From NCBI RefSeq assembly GCF_019316905.1, contig NZ_CP079216.1, positions 2,604,001 through 2,668,000 of the forward strand: a stretch of 64,000 bases of DNA, read 5' to 3'. Origin of the DNA: Tessaracoccus palaemonis (GTDB lineage: Bacteria; Actinomycetota; Actinomycetes; Propionibacteriales; Propionibacteriaceae). Below the pieces are notes generated by a model. It was given only the letters and a program-made list of their open reading frames with translations, was not told the origin of the DNA and did not search any database. Position 1 is the first letter of the stretch, and every line of letters starts with the position of its first letter. Positions 1 to 8,372 of the stretch are shown here, piece by piece. Both the position numbers and the translations under genes were made by a program.

Positions 1-1
1 G

Positions 2-127
2 GGCCACCTCTTCACCGGCCAGGGAGAGGCGCTGGACAAGCTGGACCAGTCCGTGGCGAACCTGCCGGGCCTCGACGGGCTGCAGATCTTCCGCACGGCG
101 TTCGCGCGCCTCGGCGTCACCGTCTGA
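2..127 (+). CDS. C-terminal end of an unidentified protein (cut by window edge)
   Basis: An open frame enters from the left edge and stops with TGA at 125-127, giving 41 residues ending LQIFRTAFARLGVTV. Codon use is GC-rich and looks coding. Nothing in so short a tail identifies the family. It lies upstream of, and on the same strand as, the histidine phosphatase gene that starts 36 bp later. Confidence 0.5.
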   Translation, partial: GHLFTGQGEALDKLDQSVANLPGLDGLQIFRTAFARLGVTV

Positions 128-163
128 CCGCCTCGGCGCCCCGCGCACAACTAGGCTGTCGAC

Positions 164-640
164 ATGCGACGGCTGATCCTGATGCGCCATTCCAAGACCG
201 AGGCCACCAATCCCCTGGGTGACAAGGCTCGGCACCTGACCCCGAGGGGCGTGCAGGAGGCCAAGGAGGCCGGCCTCGAGCTGAAGTCACTCGGCGTCCA
301 GCACGCGCTGGTCTCCACCGCGACACGGACCAGGGAGACCTTCGCGGCCACGGGGCTCGACATCCCCGCCGAGTTCCAGGACGCGCTCTACTTCGAGGGC
401 ACCGAGACGATGCTGCAGCGCATCTCCGAGACCGACGACGACGTCGACTGCCTGCTGGTGATCGGGCACAACCCCACCATTGCCTCGCTGGCCGCCGAGC
501 TCGCCTACGCCGGCGACCGGCGCGCCGCCGACGAGCTGCAGTGCTGGTACCCGACGTCCGCGTTCACGGCCTTCGAGGCCGACGGGGACTGGGCAGAGAT
601 GGTCTCCGTTCGACTCCAGCAGGTGCGCCGCCCGCGGTAA
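164..640 (+). CDS. SixA-type histidine phosphatase
   Basis: 158 aa cytosolic protein of the histidine phosphatase superfamily. The N-terminus reads RRLILMRHSKTE, the RHG-type motif with the catalytic phospho-accepting His. The second half has VIGHNPTIASLAAEL, which supplies the second active-site His as in SixA. The length matches SixA, which dephosphorylates phosphohistidine in some bacteria. The substrate here is unknown. Close homologues in actinobacteria are small stand-alone proteins, and nothing in the context points to a phosphorelay partner. Start ATG 164 is taken because the family motif begins right after it. Confidence 0.85.
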   Translation: MRRLILMRHSKTEATNPLGDKARHLTPRGVQEAKEAGLELKSLGVQHALVSTATRTRETFAATGLDIPAEFQDALYFEGTETMLQRISETDDDVDCLLVIGHNPTIASLAAELAYAGDRRAADELQCWYPTSAFTAFEADGDWAEMVSVRLQQVRRPR

Positions 641-750
641 CACCGCGGAAATGAACCGGTGACGAAACGTGACATTTGAGAGCAGATAACTAACTCGACC
701 GTTACGAGACGCGTCGTTCGGCGAAATCTGGGCTGGACAGGATTCTGCCC

Positions 751-2082
751 ATGGAACTCCTCGACATTGACACGGGTAACACCGCCTGGGTCCTCGCCAG
801 CGCCGCACTGGTCCTGCTGATGACCCCCGGCCTGGCTTTCTTCTACGGCGGCATGGTCCGCGCCAAGAGCGTCCTCAACATGATGATGATGTCGCTGACC
901 ACCATGGGCGTTGTCGGCGTCCTGTGGGTCATCGTCGGCTACTCGATGGCATTCGGCGACTCGATGGGTCGCGTGATCGGCAACCCGCTGGACTTCACCT
1001 TCCTCAAGGGCCTGATGAGCCCCGAGGCCGTCACCAACGGGCTGCCTGACATCGTCTTCGCCGGCTTCCAGTCCGCGTTCGCGATCATCGCCGTCGCGCT
1101 GATCTCCGGCGCCGTCGCCGACCGCATGAAGATCTCCGCCTGGGTCGTCTTCGCTGCCGTCTGGGCGCTGCTCGTCTACTTCCCCGCTGCGCACTGGGTC
1201 TTCGCGTTCGACAATGCCGACACCGGCTGGCAGGGCGGCTTCATCGCCAACGTCATCAAGGCGATCGACTTCGCCGGCGGCACCGCGATCCACATCAACG
1301 CCGGCTCCGCGGCCCTCGCCCTCTGCCTGGTGCTCGGTCCCCGCCTCGGCTTCGGCAAGGTGCCGATGCGTCCCCACAACCTGCCCTTCGTGATGCTGGG
1401 CGCAGGCCTCCTGTGGTTCGGCTGGTTCGGTTTCAACGCCGGCTCCGCGCTGGGCGCCAACACCACGGCCGGCGTCGCCTGGATCAACACCCTGGGCGCC
1501 ACCGCCGCCGCGATGCTCGGCTGGCTGATCGTGGAGCGTCTCCGTGACGGCCACGCCACCTCGCTGGGTGCCGCGTCCGGCATCGTGGCTGGCCTGGTCG
1601 CCATCACGCCGGCGGCCCACTCCGTCAGCCCGCTCGGCGGCCTGATCCTCGGCCTGATCGCCGGTGTGGCCTGCGCCTACGCCGTGGGCCTCAAGTACAA
1701 GCTCGGCTACGACGACTCGCTGGACGTCGTGGGTGTGCACCTCGTCGGTGGCCTCGTCGGCACCATCCTGATCGGCTTCTTCGCCGATCCCGAGTCCCCG
1801 GCCGGTGTCGCTGGCCTCTTCTACGGCGGCGGAGTCGACCAGCTCTGGCGCCAGGTCTCCGGGGCGCTGATCGTCCTGGTCTACTCCTTCGTGGTGACCT
1901 TCCTCATCGCCAAGGTCCTCGACAAGGTCATGGGCCTGCGCGTCCCCGCCGAGGTCGAGACCCAGGGCATCGACACCTCCGAGCACGCTGAGACCGGCTA
2001 CGACCTCAGCGTCACCCAGTACTCCAGCTACGGCGTCAAGCAGACGCTGATCGTTCCGAGCCGCGAGGAGATCAAGGCATGA
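751..2082 (+). CDS. amtB: Ammonium transporter AmtB
   Basis: 443 aa polytopic inner-membrane ammonium channel. The early FFYGGMVRAKSVLNMMMM segment is characteristic. The two pore histidines of the family are visible in TAIHINAGSAAL and in DVVGVHLVGGLVG. The C-terminal cytosolic tail, after about residue 395, is where PII proteins dock. An AGGA-type ribosome site lies 8-9 nt before the ATG. The stop overlaps the start of the PII gene by 4 nt (ATGA), so the two are almost certainly co-transcribed and coupled. No clear nitrogen-regulator site could be assigned in the 110-bp upstream gap. Confidence 0.97.
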   Translation: MELLDIDTGNTAWVLASAALVLLMTPGLAFFYGGMVRAKSVLNMMMMSLTTMGVVGVLWVIVGYSMAFGDSMGRVIGNPLDFTFLKGLMSPEAVTNGLPDIVFAGFQSAFAIIAVALISGAVADRMKISAWVVFAAVWALLVYFPAAHWVFAFDNADTGWQGGFIANVIKAIDFAGGTAIHINAGSAALALCLVLGPRLGFGKVPMRPHNLPFVMLGAGLLWFGWFGFNAGSALGANTTAGVAWINTLGATAAAMLGWLIVERLRDGHATSLGAASGIVAGLVAITPAAHSVSPLGGLILGLIAGVACAYAVGLKYKLGYDDSLDVVGVHLVGGLVGTILIGFFADPESPAGVAGLFYGGGVDQLWRQVSGALIVLVYSFVVTFLIAKVLDKVMGLRVPAEVETQGIDTSEHAETGYDLSVTQYSSYGVKQTLIVPSREEIKA

Positions 2083-2417
2083 AGCTCGTCACCGCAATCG
2101 TCCAGCCCAGCATGCTGACCCAGGTCCAGATCGCTCTGGCCCAGCACGGCATCGCCGGCATGACCGTCAGCGAGGTCTCCGGCTACGCCCGCCAGCGCGG
2201 CCACCGTGAGGTCTACCGCGGGGCAGAGTTCACGATCGACTTCATCGCCAAGGCGAAGATCGAGATCCTCACCGACGATGCCGACGCGTCCGCGCTGATC
2301 GACATCATCACCGAGGCGGCCCGCACCGGCGCCGTCGGTGACGGCAAGGTGTGGTCCACGAGCGTCGACGAGGTCGTGCGCATCCGTACCGGCGAGCGGG
2401 GAGCCGCCGCCATCTGA
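2079..2417 (+). CDS. glnK: PII nitrogen-signalling protein with Phe at position 51
   Basis: 112 aa, the normal PII length. It has the PII signatures: the T-loop region GHREVYRGAEFTIDF, VKIEIL-like strand AKIEIL, and the C-terminal GDGKVW and RIRTGERGAAAI segments. PII proteins sense ATP/ADP and 2-oxoglutarate and plug AmtB when nitrogen is plentiful. At position 51, where the family has the Tyr that is uridylylated or adenylylated, the codon is TTC (Phe); Tyr46 is kept. No glnD follows, unlike the amtB-glnK-glnD order common in actinobacteria. Regulation may therefore rest on ligand binding alone; this is inference. Confidence 0.93.
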   Translation: MKLVTAIVQPSMLTQVQIALAQHGIAGMTVSEVSGYARQRGHREVYRGAEFTIDFIAKAKIEILTDDADASALIDIITEAARTGAVGDGKVWSTSVDEVVRIRTGERGAAAI

Positions 2418-2431
2418 GCAGCATCCATCTC

Positions 2432-2469
2432 GAGGGGCGTCCGACCGACAGGCCGGACGCCCCTCTTGG
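2432..2469 (+). terminator. Rho-independent terminator after glnK
   Basis: A perfect 12-bp stem, GAGGGGCGTCCG with CGGACGCCCCTC (2432-2443 and 2454-2465), lies 14 bp past the glnK stop and is followed by TTGG. It sits between the convergent ends of glnK and the AlkZ-like gene and could serve both. Confidence 0.8.
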
Positions 2470-2492
2470 CGTCTACCGGCCGGCAGCTGCGG

Positions 2493-3575
2493 TCAGGGCG
2501 CCACCCAGGGGTAGCTGCCGAACAACACCTCCAACTGTCGCATCCGCGTGGCGCTCAGCGGCGCGAACTCCTCGACCTCCAACCGACGCCGCGACGCCGT
2601 CCCCGCGCGGGCCCACGTGCCGCGGACCAGTCCGCCGGCGACCACGGACCGCCGGAATACCCCGTTGTTGCCCGGGACGAGCCTGACATGCTCATGGTCG
2701 GCCATCGCGAACAGGCGGTCCTGGTAGCCGAGCACGAACTCATCGAAGCCGGGCAGGAGCAGCGGCCCCGCAGCCGCCCGGCCGACCTTCGCGACCTCAT
2801 CCAGCAGGCCGGGTCGCCAGAAGCTGGCCTCGGCCGCACCGTCGGTCTCCAACTCCTCGACGATCAGCGGCATGGCGGAGCGGATCGCGTTCAGGGGGAG
2901 CTTGGTCCACCAGGCGAAGTCGCGCACCGTCGCAGGGCCGTGCGACGTGAAGTACCGCAGCGCCAGCTCGGCCGTCGCCGCGACGGTGTCCCCGTCGAAC
3001 CGGTGCGCGAGGCGAGGGCTGTCCGGGATCCACTGGTCGACCAGCGCCAGGTCCTGATCCGTCCCGTTCCAGGGTCCGTAGACGAGGGTCGTCTCGGCGA
3101 TGAGCATGAAGACCAGGTGGTAGCCGAAGCCGCCGGTGGTCCGGATTCCCGCGGCCTCCCACAGCTCGAACAGCAGTGCCCGGCTGATCGGACCGCCGGC
3201 CATCTCCGCCCTGGCGATCTCCCTGGCCATCTCGAGGGACGAGTCGTCGAGGCCCTGACGGTTCCGCCGCGCCACGGCCTCGCGGATGGACCGCTCGGCA
3301 CACAGCTCGGTCATCCAGACCGCATCGACGCTGGGGAGCAGGAACACGGTCCCCCGCATGGGGTAGCCGCGCACGAGCGCGCCGACGTCGAGATCCTCGA
3401 GCACCTCGCGGACGTCGCCCGAGGCGGTCCGCAGGGCCGCGGACGCCAGCACGCCGGGGAGATCCTGGCCCTGCATGGCCCCCAGCGCGGCGACCGCGTC
3501 TGAGGGGCGTGCGAAAGGGCGAGTGACGAGGCCCTGGGCGACGAGTCGGGACCTGCCCAGCTGAGCGTCAGGCAT
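2493..3575 (-). CDS. AlkZ-like winged-helix DNA-binding protein
   Basis: 360 aa. It matches the winged-helix DNA-binding family PF06224 (HTH_42), which includes the DNA glycosylase AlkZ that unhooks alkylated or cross-linked bases. Residues 35-37 read QGQ in AMQGQDLPGVLAS, the position of the catalytic QxQ pair in AlkZ. Further family features are RGYPMRGTVFLLPS and the C-terminal LPGFDEFVLGYQDR. Glycosylase activity is inference, since many members are untested. It converges on glnK, and its start lies 20 bp from the stop of the amine oxidase gene, so the two may share a transcript. Confidence 0.8.
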   Translation of the reverse strand: MPDAQLGRSRLVAQGLVTRPFARPSDAVAALGAMQGQDLPGVLASAALRTASGDVREVLEDLDVGALVRGYPMRGTVFLLPSVDAVWMTELCAERSIREAVARRNRQGLDDSSLEMAREIARAEMAGGPISRALLFELWEAAGIRTTGGFGYHLVFMLIAETTLVYGPWNGTDQDLALVDQWIPDSPRLAHRFDGDTVAATAELALRYFTSHGPATVRDFAWWTKLPLNAIRSAMPLIVEELETDGAAEASFWRPGLLDEVAKVGRAAAGPLLLPGFDEFVLGYQDRLFAMADHEHVRLVPGNNGVFRRSVVAGGLVRGTWARAGTASRRRLEVEEFAPLSATRMRQLEVLFGSYPWVAP

Positions 3576-3595
3576 GGGACCAGCGTCCCAGAGGC

Positions 3596-4945
3596 TCAGG
3601 CCAGGGAGCGCGTGACGCGGGTGGCGGCCTCACGGCCGGAACGCACCGCGCCTTCCATGTAGCCGTTGAAACGGCTCGCATACTCGGCCCCGGCCCAATG
3701 CAGCACACCCTCGTCCTGTGCCAGGAGCGGACCGTTGGCGGTCCACACGCCTGGCGCGAAATGCGCGCCGTGGCAGCCGCCCGTGAAGCGCTCGGCGCCC
3801 CAGTCACGCTCGACATAGCCGATCGGCTTGGCGCCGCCCTCACCGAAGGCACGCACGACGGCGTCCACGAAGGCGCGCTCGCGCAGGGTCACCGAGCGTC
3901 GGGCCAACGAGTCCGCATCCGCGCCCTCGAAGAAGCCCATCAGGTGCCCGTGCTCGCTGGTGTCGGCCGTCGTGTCGAACGTGACGCGCACCGCGCCCTC
4001 ATCGGCGCTCGACTGGCCGGAGAAGCCCTTGTCCCGCCAGAACGGCTCCTTGTAGATCAGGAAGGCCTTGATGACGTTTCCGGGGGCGACCTTGTCGGCG
4101 GCCTCGATCCGCCACTGCGGCAGCGGCGGATTGTGCTCGAGCGCGACGGCGAGGCGCGGCGGCAGCGTGGAGATGACCTGGCGGGCCTCGACGACCTCAC
4201 CGCCCGCGAGCGTGAGGCGTGCGGAGGAGTCGTCGTGGTCGACGCGAGTGACTTCGGACTCCAGCCGCACGACGTCTCCGAGGCGCTCGGCCATGGCGTC
4301 GGCGACGGCGGCGACGCCGCCCTCCACGCGCTTCTGATGCAGGCCGCCGTTGCTGGCGAGCATCGTCTCGAGGTCGATTCCTGAGGTGACCTGCAGGAGC
4401 CCCTCCAGGAGCGTCGCGTCCTTGGGCATCGGGCCGAAGGCCGCGGCGTAGACCTCGCCGAAGCGGCGCTGGGCGCCCTGGGTGCGGAGGTTCGAGGTGA
4501 CCCAGCGTCGCAGATCCTGGTTGAGCCAGGCCTCGTTGGCCTTCCGCCAGGCCGCGTCGTCCCGCAGGCGCTGCGAGAGCCGCCGCAGCCGGAGCAGGCC
4601 CTGGCCGAGGTCGGAGACCTCGAAGGGCGTAAGCGCGGGGAGCTCTTCGGAGCTCGGAACCTCGAGGGACTTGCCGCGCAGCCGCACCACCAGGTTGCCG
4701 GAGGCCGGAAGCCCGATGGTCTCGAATCCGAGCTCGTCGATGATCTCCTGCAGCGAGTCGTAACCGGGGCCGATCCACTGGCCGCCGAGCTCGACATACG
4801 AGCCGTCGTTCAGGATCTTGTTCTCGACCCGGCCGCCGACCCGACCGCGTGCCTCCAGGACGACGACGCTCAGGCCTCGGTCCACGAGGTGCCTGGCAGC
4901 AACAAGGCCGGCCAGGCCAGCACCGATGATGGCGCAATCGAACAC
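3596..4945 (-). CDS. Flavin-containing amine oxidase (NAD(P)-binding Rossmann)
   Basis: 449 aa from the chosen GTG at 4945, preceded 7 nt upstream by GAGGAGG; the longer reading back to 5023 lacks a ribosome site and would add 26 residues of non-family sequence. The N-terminus DCAIIGAGLAGLVAARHLV is the FAD-binding GxGxxG fold, followed by GRVGGR. The C-terminus YASRFNGYMEGAVRSGREAA is the second FAD-binding motif of monoamine oxidases. It oxidises an amine to an aldehyde plus ammonia and peroxide, but the substrate cannot be told from sequence. No signal peptide is seen. Confidence 0.88.
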   Translation of the reverse strand: MFDCAIIGAGLAGLVAARHLVDRGLSVVVLEARGRVGGRVENKILNDGSYVELGGQWIGPGYDSLQEIIDELGFETIGLPASGNLVVRLRGKSLEVPSSEELPALTPFEVSDLGQGLLRLRRLSQRLRDDAAWRKANEAWLNQDLRRWVTSNLRTQGAQRRFGEVYAAAFGPMPKDATLLEGLLQVTSGIDLETMLASNGGLHQKRVEGGVAAVADAMAERLGDVVRLESEVTRVDHDDSSARLTLAGGEVVEARQVISTLPPRLAVALEHNPPLPQWRIEAADKVAPGNVIKAFLIYKEPFWRDKGFSGQSSADEGAVRVTFDTTADTSEHGHLMGFFEGADADSLARRSVTLRERAFVDAVVRAFGEGGAKPIGYVERDWGAERFTGGCHGAHFAPGVWTANGPLLAQDEGVLHWAGAEYASRFNGYMEGAVRSGREAATRVTRSLA

Positions 4946-5054
4946 GGTTCCTCCTCGCTGCCCGGAAGTGGTGGTTCCCGAGGGCTCAGACCAGACTACA
5001 AGGCCGCCACAGCTCGGATTCACGGGCTGCCCCTAAACGTCCGGGCAGCAAACG

Positions 5055-5089
5055 GGGACGGCCTCCAGATGAGCTCCGGAGGCCGTCCC
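5055..5089 (-). terminator. Terminator hairpin downstream of tRNA-Thr
   Basis: A perfect 12-bp stem, GGGACGGCCTCC (5055-5066) with GGAGGCCGTCCC (5078-5089), lies 8 nt past the 3' end of the minus-strand tRNA. It is followed on that strand by a short T-containing tract. This placement is typical of a tRNA terminator. Confidence 0.7.
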
Positions 5090-5097
5090 ACTGCCGA

Positions 5098-5169
5098 GCC
5101 GCCCACGGGAATCGAACCCGTGACCTACGCTTTACGAGAGCGTCGCTCTACCGACTGAGCTAGGGCGGC
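5098..5169 (-). tRNA. tRNA-Thr (anticodon CGT)
   Basis: The minus strand folds into a full cloverleaf. The acceptor stem is GCCGCCC/GGGCGGC, the D arm is GCTC..GAGC, the anticodon stem ACGCT/AGCGT carries loop CTCGTAA (anticodon CGT), and the T arm is ACGGG-TTCGATT-CCCGT. No CCA is encoded. Confidence 0.95.
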
Positions 5170-5222
5170 AGCAGTTGAGAACTATACAGAACCCGCGCGG
5201 CTTTGGTCCAACCGGGCCGCGA

Positions 5223-6884
5223 TCAGCGGCACACGGTTCCCTCGTCGGGGGCGGCGCCGTCGTACAGATAGGCGTCGACGTGCTCCGCGATGCAGCTGTT
5301 GTCGCCCGTCACCGCGCCGTGGCCCGCCCCGTCGAGGGTGAGCAGCACGCCGGAGTCGAGCTGTTCTGCCATCGTCTGCGCCTGCTCGTAGGGCGTCGCC
5401 GAGTCTCCGGTGGTGCCGACGACGAGGATGGTCGGGGCGCCCTTCGCGGTGAGCTTCAACTGGGGAGCCGAGTCGGCCGTCCAGAACTGGCAGGTGTAGC
5501 TGGTGCCCATGTTCGGCGCCATGATCGGCGCCTTCGCGAAGGTGTCCTTCCAGTCACCCATGACGGCACCGGCGCCGTCGTCCTGCGCATCCGCACAGGC
5601 CATGGCCGGAAACGCGAACGCGATGGTCTCATAGGTGTCGTCACCGCGTCCGTTCATGACGTCGGCCGCCCACAGCAGGTTGGTGCCGTCGCCGGTGAAT
5701 CCCTGTGCGATCACCTCGGCCAGCGTTCGGTAGGCGGTGTCGTCCTCGTAGAGGAACAGCGCGATGCCGGTGGCCGCCAGACTCTGGGTCAGCTTCCGGT
5801 CCCCCACCGTTAGGGGCTGCTCGTCGAGGCCCGCCAGGAAGTCGGCGATGCGGTTGTTGATGGCGTCCTGGTCGTCGCCGAGGTCGCACAGGTCGGAGTC
5901 GGCGCACCAGGCCGTGAAGTTGGACAGCGCGAGCTCGAAACCCTCCACCTGGGCTGGCGCGTCGTCGGACCCGGTGATGTCGACGGCGGCGTCGAGCACG
6001 AGCCGGCCGACGGTGTCGGGGAACAGCTCGGCGTAGGTGGCCCCGACGAAGGTGCCGTAGGAGACGCCGACGTAGTTCAGCTTCTCAGCGCCGAGGAGGT
6101 GGCGCAGCAGGTCGAGGTCGCGCGCCACGTCGACGGTCGTGATGTGGTCGAGCAGGTCGCCGGAGGCGTCGCGGCACTGCTCGGCGAAGTCCTTGCCGCC
6201 GTTCTTGAGAGCCTTGACCTCGGCGTCGTCGTCCGGGCTCGCGTCGAGGTTCATGATGGCGTCGGTCTGCTCGAGATCTCCGCACACGACGTGCGTTGAC
6301 TCGCCGGTACCCCGCGGATCCCAGCCGACGGTGTCGTAGTTCTGCCAGCGTCCGGCGAGGTTCTCGGCCATGGACTGCCCGCCGTAACCTGGGCCGCCGG
6401 GGTTCACGAACAGGGGGCCGCGCGACGAATCGCCGTCCGGCACGCGCCGCACCGCGATCTCGACGGCCGGCCCGGAGGGGTCCTCCCAGTCGAGGGGGGC
6501 GACGATCGTGGCGCACTGGGCGCCGATGTCGGAGTCCTGGCAGGCCTCCCAGTCGACGACCTGGGTGGCGTACGACGTGAGGTCCCCCAGCGAGTCCTCG
6601 AACTCGACGCTCGGGTCTCCCGACGGGGTGTAGTCGAGCTGACGGTCGGCGTTCGCGTCATCCTCGGAGGGCAGCAGCGCATGGTCGGCCACGGGGACCT
6701 CGGGCACGCCCGGCATCCGGGCGCCGTCCGCAGGGGCGGAGGGCGTGACCGGCCCTGTGGTCGACGGGGACGCGGGCTCGTCCCTGCTCTGCCCGCGCAC
6801 GAGGCCTCCGGTGAACAGCGCAACGACCAGGCCGACGGCGATGACCGCCAGGATGACCTGGGTCAGCTTGACCGTTCTACTCAT
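5223..6884 (-). CDS. Membrane-anchored alpha/beta-hydrolase peptidase (S33, TAP-like)
   Basis: 553 aa. An N-terminal hydrophobic segment, VILAVIAVGLVVALFTGGLV (about residues 10-29), anchors or exports it; a Ser/Pro/Thr-rich linker follows. The alpha/beta-hydrolase part has the nucleophile elbow GVSYGTFVGATYAEL, the acid in VVGTTGDSATP and the His in LDGAGHGAVTG. The C-terminal portion corresponds to the TAP-like domain of tripeptidyl aminopeptidases related to Streptomyces SlpD/E and Tap. It probably trims short peptides outside the membrane. The gene is monocistronic by spacing. Paired cysteines, such as those near the C-terminus, would suit an extracellular fold. Confidence 0.85.
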   Translation of the reverse strand: MSRTVKLTQVILAVIAVGLVVALFTGGLVRGQSRDEPASPSTTGPVTPSAPADGARMPGVPEVPVADHALLPSEDDANADRQLDYTPSGDPSVEFEDSLGDLTSYATQVVDWEACQDSDIGAQCATIVAPLDWEDPSGPAVEIAVRRVPDGDSSRGPLFVNPGGPGYGGQSMAENLAGRWQNYDTVGWDPRGTGESTHVVCGDLEQTDAIMNLDASPDDDAEVKALKNGGKDFAEQCRDASGDLLDHITTVDVARDLDLLRHLLGAEKLNYVGVSYGTFVGATYAELFPDTVGRLVLDAAVDITGSDDAPAQVEGFELALSNFTAWCADSDLCDLGDDQDAINNRIADFLAGLDEQPLTVGDRKLTQSLAATGIALFLYEDDTAYRTLAEVIAQGFTGDGTNLLWAADVMNGRGDDTYETIAFAFPAMACADAQDDGAGAVMGDWKDTFAKAPIMAPNMGTSYTCQFWTADSAPQLKLTAKGAPTILVVGTTGDSATPYEQAQTMAEQLDSGVLLTLDGAGHGAVTGDNSCIAEHVDAYLYDGAAPDEGTVCR

Positions 6885-6983
6885 GAGCCCCTCTCCCAGC
6901 GCGGACGTCGCGCTCCTGACGTCGAAGATACCCAGTCGGGCGGGATCCTCGCCCGCAGCGGGCCACGGCGTCCGCGTGTCGGC

Positions 6984-8288
6984 TCAGGAGCGCTTGGCCT
7001 CTCTGGCGTGGTGGCGGGACGCGGAGATGGCTCCGTCGACGCCTGCCTTGCCGCCTCCGAGGCTGAAGAACAGGATGCCGACGGCCGCCAGGAGCAGGTC
7101 CTTGTCTCCGATGAAGCCCTCGACACCCTCGACGAAGATGCTGAAGCTGCCCCAGCGGATGAACACCAGCGAGCCGATCGCGATCACGGTGAGCAGCAGG
7201 CCGACGACCCGCACCGCCATGCCGATCACCAGGAGCACCGCCATCACGGCCAGCGCGAAGCCGAGCACCCAGGCAACAGTGCGCGGCTCGGGGATCAGTG
7301 TGCGGCTGAGCAGTTCGGTGGTCGCGTCGATGTCCGACAGGATCTGGTAGCCGACGATCCCCAGGATCGCGGCGACGACCAGACGCAGCACCAGAAGGCC
7401 GAAGCTCCCGAAGCCCCCGACGCCGCGGCGGGGCGCGGGCGGTGCCTCGCGCAGCGCGTTCGCCTCAGAGGTGGCCACGAGACCGAGTCGCTGGTCCCGC
7501 GCCTCCTTCTCGGCGCGCAGCTGCTGGGCGACACGCTCCTCCTCTGCCACCTCGTCCTCGAGGCTGCGACGCTGGGGAGCGTCGATGATCTGGGTGTCCT
7601 CGGCATCGGGTCGGTAGAGCCCCGCGATCGCGGCGCCTCCGCCGGCTCCGGCCGCCATCACGGCTGCGGCGGCGCCCAGCCCCTCCTGGTCCGGCTCGAG
7701 ATCCGACTCCTCGGGTGCGGGCTCCACCTCGTCGACGAGCGACATGTCGGTCTCTGCGGTCGGCGCGGCCAGCTCCGGCGGGACGACCGCCTCCGCATCG
7801 GGCCGCGGGCGCACCTGGGTCTCGTCCGGGTCGGGCTCGGGAGCGATCTCCGGCTCCGGTTCTGGCTCTGGCTCCGGCTCCATCTCGGGCTCGGGCTCGG
7901 GTGCGATCTCCGGCTCGGCCTCTGGCTCCGGCTCAGGCACCATCTCGGGCTCGGGCTCGGGAGCGATCTCCGGCTCCGGCTCGGGAGCGATCTCCGGCTC
8001 CGACTCAGGCGCGACCTCCGGCTCGGGCTCAGGCGCGACCTCCGGCTCCGGCTCGGGTGCGATCTCCGGCTCCGGCTCGGGTGCGGGCTCGTCCGCGGTC
8101 GCGGCGACGACGGGGCCAGGCTCCTGGGCGGCGGCAACGCTCTGCGGCGGCTCGGGCACGGGAACGGCCTGTTCCTCGGCGTAGTCGTCCCACTCACCCG
8201 GGGACACAGGGACGCCGTAGTCGTCCTGCTCGGCGGACCAGTCCGGCTCCCGGGGCGTGCCCTCGTGAACCCAATCGTTGTTCGACAT
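6984..8288 (-). CDS. Glu-Pro repeat protein with C-terminal DoxX-like membrane domain
   Basis: 434 aa. Residues 1-60 are acidic and aromatic. About residues 60-160 form a run of [13 protein letters not shown]-type repeats, an extended and highly charged stalk. A short linker follows. The last roughly 150 residues carry four hydrophobic segments, starting with [21 protein letters not shown] and ending with [17 protein letters not shown], which resemble the DoxX/SURF4-type four-helix domain. The repeat should sit on the cytosolic side if the N-terminus is inside. Function is unknown. The repeat is encoded by near-identical 6- and 18-nt units, so length variation between strains is likely. Confidence 0.7.
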   Translation of the reverse strand: MSNNDWVHEGTPREPDWSAEQDDYGVPVSPGEWDDYAEEQAVPVPEPPQSVAAAQEPGPVVAATADEPAPEPEPEIAPEPEPEVAPEPEPEVAPESEPEIAPEPEPEIAPEPEPEMVPEPEPEAEPEIAPEPEPEMEPEPEPEPEPEIAPEPDPDETQVRPRPDAEAVVPPELAAPTAETDMSLVDEVEPAPEESDLEPDQEGLGAAAAVMAAGAGGGAAIAGLYRPDAEDTQIIDAPQRRSLEDEVAEEERVAQQLRAEKEARDQRLGLVATSEANALREAPPAPRRGVGGFGSFGLLVLRLVVAAILGIVGYQILSDIDATTELLSRTLIPEPRTVAWVLGFALAVMAVLLVIGMAVRVVGLLLTVIAIGSLVFIRWGSFSIFVEGVEGFIGDKDLLLAAVGILFFSLGGGKAGVDGAISASRHHAREAKRS

Positions 8289-8372
8289 GTCGCGTCCCCT
8301 CTTCCTGGGCAGTCCTCACCATCATCTTGTCATCGACGCGGCCACCCCCCGGGCAGACACGCCCGCGCCAGG

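Noticed and set aside
640-750. GlnR- or AmtR-type operator before amtB
   Set aside because: GTGAC/GTTAC-like pieces exist, but no full consensus pair with correct spacing could be aligned.
505-1986. Long minus-strand ORF (493 aa) opposite amtB
   Set aside because: It mirrors amtB codons and has Gly/Asp/His-rich low complexity; amtB on the other strand is unmistakable.
7840-8090. Repeat array that might suggest CRISPR
   Set aside because: The repeats are short in-frame Glu-Pro codon units without spacers and lie inside a coding sequence.
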